Assembly: GCF_040448305.1 (NCBI RefSeq)
Contig: NZ_CP148752.1
Coordinates: forward strand, 6,266,501 to 6,330,500
DNA: 64,000 nt
Source: Pseudomonas fluorescens
Lineage (GTDB): Bacteria; Pseudomonadota; Gammaproteobacteria; Pseudomonadales; Pseudomonadaceae
Reading direction: 5' to 3'
A program made the position numbers and the translations under genes. The notes under the pieces were generated by a model. The model saw nothing but the letters and a program-made list of their open reading frames with translations, did no database searches and was not told the DNA's origin. Positions 10,538-17,065 of this stretch are shown here, in pieces. Each line of letters begins with the position of its first letter. Position 1 is the stretch's first letter.

Positions 10538-10643
10538 GAAACGCCAACAGACTTTGGGGTTAACTTCGAAGGTTCTGTGGAAAACCGCTACAACCCGCAA
10601 GAAACCGGTGTTTGCGTGGAATTCCATGGCTCAAATACACCAA

Positions 10644-10662
10644 TTGATCACTTTTTGATCAA
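10644..10662. promoter_or_regulatory. TGATCA inverted repeat in unit two
   Basis: TTGATCA and TGATCAA flank CTTTT. It is the counterpart of the element at 10462. Confidence 0.7.
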
Positions 10663-10710
10663 GCCCATGAAAGTCGCTGTTTATAAGGCCTACAGCCGAT
10701 AGCAAACATC

Positions 10711-10719
10711 TTATCCACA
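10711..10719 (+). promoter_or_regulatory. DnaA box 3
   Basis: Perfect TTATCCACA, 182 bp after box 2. Confidence 0.75.
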
Positions 10720-10871
10720 GAAGCGCCAACAGAGATTGGGGGCAAGTCTGCATCCACAGCAGCACTTATCCCCTTGAAAAAGCTTGGGAAAACCACGAAC
10801 CAGACTGGTTGTTTTTTGAACGACGCCTCGCAAGGCTTGATTTGTATGGGGTGTAGCGAGGGGCGAACATG

Positions 10872-10880
10872 TTATCCACA
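10872..10880 (+). promoter_or_regulatory. DnaA box 4
   Basis: Perfect TTATCCACA, 161 bp after box 3, with the same downstream context (GAACCACCAACAGGGATTG). The unit ends just before the convergent gene's stop codon. Confidence 0.75.
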
Positions 10881-10919
10881 GAACCACCAACAGGGATTGT
10901 GGGTAAACACCGAAGTTGT

Positions 10920-12152
10920 TCAGATTTTATTGAGGCATGAGCGACCTGAATCCAGATCCAGGTTCAATTCAAAGTCTTTGAAAGCGCGCCATCCGAGCAA
11001 TATCGACGGGACGTATTGCCCTGCTATCAGCGACGGTGGGATGGTAAAGCCCGGGTAGTATTTGTAGGTGACCGCCATGGTGTTGCCTTGCAGGGCCAAT
11101 ACGCCGTCGAAGCGTTGGAAACGCTTGTTGTCGTTGGTGGAAACGCTCGAGCTTCCGGGTGTCAGCGCCTGCACAACGCTGAGCTGCCTGCCGGGCGACG
11201 AGGCCGTCAGGTAATCGACATTTCCGGTATCGATGATGGCCTGCGTTGCCCGACGATCCAGCTGTGCGGCCACCACCAACCGTTGATTGAGATCCAGGCG
11301 GCTAATGACAATCGACGCATCACAGCGTGTGGCAGGCGGCGGATTCAGCTCCAGTGTTCCGCTGGTTATCTTCAAGCGCCCCAGCTTGCTGATCAGATCC
11401 AGCCCCAACAGATTGTCCCGGTCGCTGACAAAGACCAGGATGTTCCTGAACTCGCGGGTGCCGACTTTCAACGACCGGAGAATTCCCAGCCTCGCGGCCA
11501 AGCCCTTTTCGCCATAAAACGTGCTGTAGCGATAAAAAGCATCGGGCAACAACTTGATGCCCATCTGTTTCGCAGTGTCGATGTTGACCCTGGTTTGCGG
11601 TGCGCCGGTGTCCAGTACAAAACGCGCCGAGACACCATTGGCCGCGCCGACCTCGATAAATGGCAGCACTTGTTCAGCGATGTAGAAGTCGTCGGCATAC
11701 GGATGGAGCGGCAGCACCTCATGCCGCACCGAACCGCTGACCGAGAAATCGCCGGTCGCCGCCAGGACAGCCAGTGATTTGCTGCCAAAGGTGGAGAACA
11801 GGGGCTTCAGATAGGCGTTGGCCGCAATCGCCTGGGCATGCCTGGCCTTGATCGCCAGATAGTATTCGGGGAGTTGGTTGGCGACCTTGGCTTCGAGCAT
11901 TCTGGCGAAGACCGTCACTGAACAGCTGAGGTGTCTATCGGCATCCAGTACCTTGTCGCACTGTAGCCGCAGTTGCGCCAGGGACGCGCTGCGCCCCTGT
12001 TCGGAGTCTATCCAGCGATAAAAATCCTGATCAGCCTCAGCCGGTGCCATGGGCACTTTTGTCTGGGCAGCAGAGATCAATCCTGTGTATAGCCACATGG
12101 CCAATGCAAGGAGCGCCAGAAGAGCGATAGTCTTCATATTCAGGCCAGTCAT
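10920..12152 (-). CDS. Secreted retropepsin-like protein with two aspartate motifs
   Basis: This 410-residue protein has an N-terminal signal or anchor (KTIALLALLALAMWLYTGLISA). It has two aspartic-protease-like halves. The first has FVLDTGAPQT (Asp181) and NLLGLDLI (248-254); the second has AIIDTGN (Asp308) and ILLGWRAF (384-391). Retropepsin-like bacterial proteins usually carry one such domain and dimerise, so one chain with both could act as a monomer. The region at 45-130 is helical and has two cysteines. An inner start at 12137 (MKTIAL) is equally possible; neither has a clear ribosome binding site. Its function is unknown. The protease fold is inferred from motifs only. Confidence 0.7.
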   Translation of the reverse strand: MTGLNMKTIALLALLALAMWLYTGLISAAQTKVPMAPAEADQDFYRWIDSEQGRSASLAQLRLQCDKVLDADRHLSCSVTVFARMLEAKVANQLPEYYLAIKARHAQAIAANAYLKPLFSTFGSKSLAVLAATGDFSVSGSVRHEVLPLHPYADDFYIAEQVLPFIEVGAANGVSARFVLDTGAPQTRVNIDTAKQMGIKLLPDAFYRYSTFYGEKGLAARLGILRSLKVGTREFRNILVFVSDRDNLLGLDLISKLGRLKITSGTLELNPPPATRCDASIVISRLDLNQRLVVAAQLDRRATQAIIDTGNVDYLTASSPGRQLSVVQALTPGSSSVSTNDNKRFQRFDGVLALQGNTMAVTYKYYPGFTIPPSLIAGQYVPSILLGWRAFKDFELNLDLDSGRSCLNKI

Positions 12153-12285
12153 AAAAATCAGGTTTTATGAGTCAGCGCTGAATGTCTGAAAGCTCCCGAA
12201 AGCGTGCCGCACCCTTGATCAGCGCATAGGAAACTGTAGTTCACCGCCCTCGTCAGCGTGGGACGAGAGTTAGGGTTCGTGGCGT

Positions 12286-12294
12286 TGTGGATAA
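12286..12294 (-). promoter_or_regulatory. Isolated perfect DnaA box
   Basis: TGTGGATAA, the reverse complement of TTATCCACA, lies in the 170-bp gap between the GNAT gene and the retropepsin-like gene. With the four boxes at 10347-10880 it brackets that gene. Confidence 0.45.
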
Positions 12295-12322
12295 CCGTCG
12301 CCGGCCGAGCGCTCGAGCAAGC

Positions 12323-12889
12323 TCAGGGCCTGTGCATAAGATAGGCGTCACCGATGACGCGAATCATTGGATGGGGGGTCACCTGGCAGGTCTTGATGAT
12401 CCCGAAACCGTGCCGCTCGTAAAAACGCCGGGCGCCAGTGTTGGCGGCATAGTCGATCAGGCTCAGGCCATTGAGCCCCAGTTGGTCGGCGCGTTCTTGA
12501 GCATGGGCGAGAAACTGCACGCCCAGCCCTCGATTGCGCCAGCCTTCATGCAGGGCCAGGCTGGAGATGTACAGGGTATCGGGTACCTCCATGTCGGCGT
12601 AAGGCGCCAGTACGGGGTCGGTCGTCGGCACCGCCAGTGGATCGTGGCGCATCACGTAGCTGTGCATCATGCCAATGACCTGACCACCGGCCTCGGCAAT
12701 CAGGCAGTTCTGGTAGGAGAAATCCACGTCGTCCCGGGCGTATCGAATGGCACCTACATCCAGCAAGTCCTGACCGGGCTCGGATAACTGGCTCCAGATG
12801 TAATCCGAAGCGCCCTCTGAGGAAATCTGGAACAGACGCGCAATCGCGCGCGCGTCTGCACACACTGCCGAACGAAATTCAACTGCCAT
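12323..12889 (-). CDS. GNAT family N-acetyltransferase
   Basis: This 188-residue protein has the acetyl-CoA binding motif SLALHEGWRNRGLGVQFL and the C-terminal GARRFYERHGFGII typical of GNAT enzymes. The substrate is not predictable. It lies 69 bp downstream of etfB in the same direction and may be the tail of the dgc operon, although a REP-like hairpin lies between. GAGAA lies seven bases before the ATG. Confidence 0.85.
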   Translation of the reverse strand: MAVEFRSAVCADARAIARLFQISSEGASDYIWSQLSEPGQDLLDVGAIRYARDDVDFSYQNCLIAEAGGQVIGMMHSYVMRHDPLAVPTTDPVLAPYADMEVPDTLYISSLALHEGWRNRGLGVQFLAHAQERADQLGLNGLSLIDYAANTGARRFYERHGFGIIKTCQVTPHPMIRVIGDAYLMHRP

Positions 12890-12927
12890 TGTTTTTTCTC
12901 TGCCAGATTTATCCAGTCCACATGAAG

Positions 12928-12948
12928 GAGCAGCCTGCGGCAGCTCCT
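12928..12948. repeat. REP-like hairpin of a second family
   Basis: GGAGCAGCCTGCGGCAGCTCC is an imperfect palindrome followed by TAC and a run of A. Nearly the same core occurs at 54265-54284. It differs from the main REP family here. Confidence 0.6.
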
Positions 12949-12958
12949 ACAAAAAACG

Positions 12959-13729
12959 TTAGCGGACCACACCTTCTTCAATCAGCAATTTGAGGATGGC
13001 CTCGGCCCCGGCTTGCGCCGTGACACCCTTGAGCACCTGCCCGCCACCGCCACTGGCCTTGGCCGTCGCGGCTTTCATGCGGTCGGCACCGCTCTTGGCC
13101 TTGATCACCTTCAGGCGCTTGGGCCGTGGCTTGGCCGGTTGCAGGGTGGCGACCGCGAGCAGTTCATCGTCGATGACCTCGACGTCCTGCGCTTGCAGCA
13201 CGCCGCGTCGGGCCGGGCCGTAAGCGCTCTGCCGAGGCTTGGGGGCGGCGTTATCCACCGTCGCCAGAAACGGCAGGCGTACCTTCAGGCGACGGCGTTG
13301 ACCACGGGGCAAGGCTTGCAGCACCAGCGCCGAACCGCCATCGATGGACTCGACCTGCGCCAGCCCCACCACCAGCGGCCAGCCCAGGCTTTCGGCCAGC
13401 AGGAAGGGCAGCATGCCCGAGCCTTCACCGGTTTCCGCCTGGCTGCCGGTCAACACCACCTGCGCCCCGGCATCGCGCAAATAGTCGGTCAGTGCCGGTA
13501 GCGCGTCGGCGCCTTGGGGTTGCTCCAGCACATGCAGTTGCTCAAGCCCCATGCCCAGGTAAGCGCGCAATGCAGGCTCGGCAATGTCGCCGGCATGCAG
13601 CACTTGCAGGTTATCCCCAGCCAGTTGCAGGCCCAGTTCAACCGCCCGCGCATCCTGCTCCGCGCGACGCGGCCGACCGGAGGTCGGGTGGGCGCCGATG
13701 GACACCAGGCTGATGATTTTCGTGCTCAT
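12959..13729 (-). CDS. etfB: Electron-transfer flavoprotein beta-type subunit of dimethylglycine catabolism
   Basis: This 256-residue protein is distantly related to ETF beta. It has AEQDARAVELGLQLAGDN near the N-terminus and the adenosine-site-like GSQAETGEGSGMLPFLLAESLGWP at about 95-118. With the adjacent alpha subunit it should accept electrons from DgcA/DgcB and pass them to the quinone pool. AAGGAAAGGG precedes the ATG. It begins 15 bp after etfA ends, so the two are co-expressed. The C-terminal 60 residues are Lys/Ala/Gly-rich, unlike standard ETF beta. Confidence 0.85.
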   Translation of the reverse strand: MSTKIISLVSIGAHPTSGRPRRAEQDARAVELGLQLAGDNLQVLHAGDIAEPALRAYLGMGLEQLHVLEQPQGADALPALTDYLRDAGAQVVLTGSQAETGEGSGMLPFLLAESLGWPLVVGLAQVESIDGGSALVLQALPRGQRRRLKVRLPFLATVDNAAPKPRQSAYGPARRGVLQAQDVEVIDDELLAVATLQPAKPRPKRLKVIKAKSGADRMKAATAKASGGGGQVLKGVTAQAGAEAILKLLIEEGVVR

Positions 13730-13744
13730 AACCCTTTCCTTCCC

Positions 13745-14965
13745 TTAAGCCGCATCGCGCTTGGCGTCGTTGCGATAAGCCTCTACCGCCTCGATCAAGG
13801 CTTGAAGAATCTCCGCGCTCTCGCCGATCACCGACAGATCCGCGCGCTTGATCATGTCGCAGCCGGGGTCGAGGTTGATCGCCACCACCTTGTCGCAGGC
13901 ACCAATGCCCTGCAGGTGCTGGATCGCCCCGGAAATCCCCACCGCCACATAGACCCGTGCGGTGACCCAGGTGCCGGACGCGCCGACCTGACGGTCGCGG
14001 GCCATGAAGCCGTCGTCCACCGCCACCCGCGAGGCGCCTTCGGTCGCGCCGAGGGCTTCGGCTGTCCTGTGGAAAAGTCCCCAGTCCTTGACCCCGTTGC
14101 CGCCGGAGAAAATGAACTCGGCTTCGGCCATGGGAATTGCCGCCGGATCGACGGCCACCGCGCCCAGATCTTCGATCCGCGACAGGCTGCGCGCCACGGT
14201 TGTGGATAACTCCACCGGCAAGGCTTCGTGACGGGTTTCGCTGACCGGTTCGGCGCACTCGACAGCCGCCAGAATCAAACGCGCCAGCGGCCGGGCAAGG
14301 TCTTGCAGACCCGCGCCAGCGCGGCCGATGCACTCCTGATCCTTGACCTGCCAGACCCGCGTGGCCGGGCGCTCGCCCAGTGCTGCGGCAAAACGTCGGC
14401 CGAGTTCACCACCGCCACTGCGGCTGTCCGGCAGCAACCAGTGACGCGGGCTGAACTGGTTATCCACAGCCCGCAGGCCCTGGACCCGTTGTTCCGGTGC
14501 ATAACCGTTGAATTCTTCGCCTTCCAGCACCAGCAGGCGGTCGACGCCCGCCGTAGCGAAAGCGTTTTCCTTGTGTTCGCCGAACACCACGGCCAGCACT
14601 GCGCCGTCCTTGCCGGCCAGCTGATGGGCCAGGCCGAGCAAGTCACGGTCGTGGCTGCTCAAGCGGCCGCCGACCATATCCGGCACCACGCTGATGTAGA
14701 ACGCAGGTGCAGCCACTTGATGCAGCGGCAATTGCACTTCAACCGCGGCTGAGCGTTTGGTCGCCCCGCCCTGCTGAGCGCCGCTGCGGTCGATGCGCTT
14801 GATGCCGTTGGGGCCGATAAAGCCAATGCCATGGGGATTCTTGCGGATGACGCCGTTAGGCCCCATCCAGCTGTGTTGCGCCGGTTGCATGGCCGCGTGC
14901 AGCGGGTGCAGACGGTTGCGGGCAATCCATTCGGCCCGAGGGTCGCGGCGGATAATGTCGCTCAT
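13745..14965 (-). CDS. etfA: Divergent electron-transfer flavoprotein alpha subunit
   Basis: The 406-residue protein ends in an ETF alpha FAD domain (GTWVTARVYVAVGISGAIQHL, DKVVAINLDPG). Several usual FAD-contact positions differ: GGRG is GGNG, QVGQTGK is QVGASGT and VAPxLY is VTARVY. An N-terminal extension of about 75 residues carries a duplicated GPNGVIRKN/GPNGIKRID motif not seen in ordinary ETF alpha. Its ATG overlaps the dgcB stop (TGATG), showing coupling. I infer that it is the dedicated electron acceptor of dimethylglycine demethylation. Two internal sequences resemble DnaA boxes by chance. Confidence 0.87.
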   Translation of the reverse strand: MSDIIRRDPRAEWIARNRLHPLHAAMQPAQHSWMGPNGVIRKNPHGIGFIGPNGIKRIDRSGAQQGGATKRSAAVEVQLPLHQVAAPAFYISVVPDMVGGRLSSHDRDLLGLAHQLAGKDGAVLAVVFGEHKENAFATAGVDRLLVLEGEEFNGYAPEQRVQGLRAVDNQFSPRHWLLPDSRSGGGELGRRFAAALGERPATRVWQVKDQECIGRAGAGLQDLARPLARLILAAVECAEPVSETRHEALPVELSTTVARSLSRIEDLGAVAVDPAAIPMAEAEFIFSGGNGVKDWGLFHRTAEALGATEGASRVAVDDGFMARDRQVGASGTWVTARVYVAVGISGAIQHLQGIGACDKVVAINLDPGCDMIKRADLSVIGESAEILQALIEAVEAYRNDAKRDAA

Positions 14966-16911
14966 CAGTGCACCTCCGCGGGTTCACGTTGGGCCGGCGT
15001 AGAGGGTTTGGACGCGGCTTCTTCCAGCAACGCGTCGGCCACCAGCTCGGCAATGTCCTTGATCATCGGTCGGGGTTCGACCACGCCTTCGAGCATCGCG
15101 GTGCATTGTGGACAACCCACGGCCACCAGTTCGGCGCCGGTTTCGCGGATGTCTTCCATGCGCATGTCGGGAATGCGTTGCTTGCCGGGAATGTCGGTGA
15201 TCGGCGCGCCGCCACCGCCGCCGCAGCAGCGCGAGCGGAAACCGGAACGTTGCATCTCTTTCACTTCAATCCCGAGCGCGCGTAACACCTGACGCGGCGC
15301 CTCGTATTCGCCGTTGTAGCGGCCGAGGTAGCACGGGTCGTGGTAGGTCACGCTGTCGCCTTTGTGCTGACCGAGGTTGAGCGCGCCAGCATCGATGATT
15401 TCTGCCATGTAGGTGCTGTGGTGCTGCACCAGGTAGTTGCCGTCGAAGGCGCCGTACTCGTTTTTCAGCACGTGGAAGCTGTGCGGATCGCAGGTGACGA
15501 TGCGGTTGAAGCTGTACTTGGCCAGGGTCTGGATGTTGCGTTTGGCCAACAGCTGGAAGGTCGCTTCGTCGCCCAGGCGCCGGGCCACGTCACCGCTGTC
15601 GCGTTCTTCGAGGCCGAGCACGGCGAAGTCGATTTTCGCCGCCTTGAGCACTTTGACGAACGCGCGCAGGGTGCGTTGGTTGCGCATGTCGAAGGCGCCG
15701 TCGCCGACCCAGAACAGCACGTCGGTGGATTTCTTTTCGCTGAGCAAATTGAGGTTCAAATCCGCCGCCCAGTTCATCCGCCCGCCCGGCGCGAAACCGC
15801 CCGGGTTGTCGGTGGCGATCAGGTTTTCCAGGACTTCGGCACCCTTGTTCGGAGTCGCGCCTTTTTCCAGGGTCAGATGGCGGCGCATGTCGACGATGGC
15901 ATCGACGTGCTCGATCATCATCGGGCATTCCTCGACGCAGGCACGGCAGGTGGTGCACGACCACAGGGTTTCGGCGTCCACCAGACCGTTGACGATCGGT
16001 TGATGCGGATTGCCCCCGTGTTCGCCTATCGGCTTGCCCGGATACGGGCTGCCGGCGAATTTTGCATCGGTGCCACCGGCCAGGCCGACGACCATGTCCT
16101 GAATCAGTTTTTTCGGGTTCAGCGGCTGACCGGCGGCGAAGGCCGGGCACGCTGCTTCGCATTTACCGCACTGCACGCAGGCGTCGAAGCCGAGCAATTG
16201 GTTCCAGGTAAAATCCTTGGGTTTTTCCACGCCCAGTGGCACGGTCGGGTCGTTCAAGTCCAGAGGCTTGAGGCCCGTGGAACGGCCGCCGCCGAAGCGT
16301 TCGGCGCGACGGTGCCAGGCCAGGTGCAGCGCACCGGCGAAGGCGTGCTTCATCGGCCCGCCCCAGGTCATGCCGAAGAACAGTTCCGACACGCCCCACA
16401 ACACGCCTACCCCGAGAACCGCCGCCACCAGCCAGCCACCGAAGTTTTCCGGGAGGATCCCGGCCACCGGCAGGGTCAACAGGAAGAACGAGACCGAGAA
16501 CGCCAGCAAGCTTTTCGGCAGGCGCATCCACGGGCCTTTCGACAAGCGCGACGGAGGGTTGCGCCGACGCAGGTAAACAAAGATCGCGCCGACGAACATC
16601 ACCGCTGTCATCAGCAGCAGCGCATAGCCGAGGAAACGGTTATGCAGGCCGAAACCATGCACCAGAATCGCCAGCACGATGGACGCCACCGCACCGCCGG
16701 CCGTGGCGACGTGGGTGTTGGCAATGTATTTGTCCCGCGCGACCACATGGTGCAAATCGACCATGTAGCGCTTGGGCATGGCGAACAGGCCGCCGATCAG
16801 GTCGACTTTCGAAGCCCGGCCCCGGCGCCACATGGCCACCCGCCGCAACGCGCCCAGGACACCAAGGCCAAGGGCTGCGAACAACAGGATTGGAAGAAGG
16901 GTGTTCAACAT
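14965..16911 (-). CDS. dgcB: Dimethylglycine demethylation iron-sulfur membrane protein
   Basis: DgcB is 648 residues and is required with DgcA to turn dimethylglycine into sarcosine. The N-terminal third holds about five membrane segments. Two [4Fe-4S] motifs follow, CVQCGKCEAACP and CTTCRACVEECP, then two CCG-type domains (for example DPCYLGRYNGEYEAPR and RCCGGGGGAP). The architecture resembles heterodisulfide reductase and glycolate-oxidase iron-sulfur subunits and suggests electron transfer at the membrane. GGGAG lies eight bases before the ATG. A REP doublet separates it from dgcA, and it overlaps etfA by one base. Confidence 0.93.
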   Translation of the reverse strand: MLNTLLPILLFAALGLGVLGALRRVAMWRRGRASKVDLIGGLFAMPKRYMVDLHHVVARDKYIANTHVATAGGAVASIVLAILVHGFGLHNRFLGYALLLMTAVMFVGAIFVYLRRRNPPSRLSKGPWMRLPKSLLAFSVSFFLLTLPVAGILPENFGGWLVAAVLGVGVLWGVSELFFGMTWGGPMKHAFAGALHLAWHRRAERFGGGRSTGLKPLDLNDPTVPLGVEKPKDFTWNQLLGFDACVQCGKCEAACPAFAAGQPLNPKKLIQDMVVGLAGGTDAKFAGSPYPGKPIGEHGGNPHQPIVNGLVDAETLWSCTTCRACVEECPMMIEHVDAIVDMRRHLTLEKGATPNKGAEVLENLIATDNPGGFAPGGRMNWAADLNLNLLSEKKSTDVLFWVGDGAFDMRNQRTLRAFVKVLKAAKIDFAVLGLEERDSGDVARRLGDEATFQLLAKRNIQTLAKYSFNRIVTCDPHSFHVLKNEYGAFDGNYLVQHHSTYMAEIIDAGALNLGQHKGDSVTYHDPCYLGRYNGEYEAPRQVLRALGIEVKEMQRSGFRSRCCGGGGGAPITDIPGKQRIPDMRMEDIRETGAELVAVGCPQCTAMLEGVVEPRPMIKDIAELVADALLEEAASKPSTPAQREPAEVH

Positions 16912-16958
16912 GGTGAAGCTCCCACCAGTACATCTTGGAGAAACACGGTCGGCGGTTC

Positions 16959-17050
16959 TGTGGGAGCGAGCCTGCTCGCGAAAGCGGTGGGTCAGGCGAC
17001 ATCATCGTCGAGTGACAAATTGCATTCGCGAGCAGGCTCGCTCCCACAGG
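16959..17050. repeat. REP doublet (REPIN) 5, inside the dgc operon
   Basis: Inverted pair filling the 154-bp gap between dgcA and dgcB, two genes of one pathway read in the same direction. Confidence 0.87.
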
Positions 17051-17065
17051 GTTATGTGCAAGCTC

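Larger units (their letters stand above)
10347..10910. repeat. 182-bp degenerate tandem repeat with DnaA boxes
   Basis: Four units begin at 10347, 10529, 10711 and 10872. Each opens with a perfect DnaA box TTATCCACA. Units two to four continue GA-A-CGCCAACAG or close variants, and units two and three are preceded by GCAAACAYC. The first three starts are 182 bp apart; the third unit is 161 bp. Units one and two also carry an inverted repeat of TGATCA around a five-base spacer at the same offset (10462-10480 and 10644-10662). Near-matches such as TTATCCAGA (10434) and TTTTCCACA on the other strand (10576) add further weak boxes. Three overlapping short frames cross the region; their repetition follows the DNA repeat, so I do not call them genes. 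Confidence 0.85.

Noticed and set aside
10347..10910. Interpretation of the box cluster as the chromosomal origin.
   Set aside because: No dnaA, dnaN, rpmH or gidA gene and no AT-rich unwinding element with 13-mers is present. The neighbours are catabolic genes.
10224..11058. Three short plus-strand reading frames of 61 to 144 codons across the DnaA-box repeats.
   Set aside because: They overlap each other, lack ribosome binding sites, and their repeated peptide pattern (HFLIR/HFLIK, YPQK) follows from the 182-bp DNA repeat, not from protein constraint. I treat the DNA as the functional unit.
14203..14469. DnaA-box-like sequences inside etfA (TGTGGATAA near 14203, TTATCCACA near 14460).
   Set aside because: They lie within conserved coding sequence, are not in a repeat, and are best explained as codon usage. 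They are kept apart from the intergenic cluster, though a role cannot be excluded.
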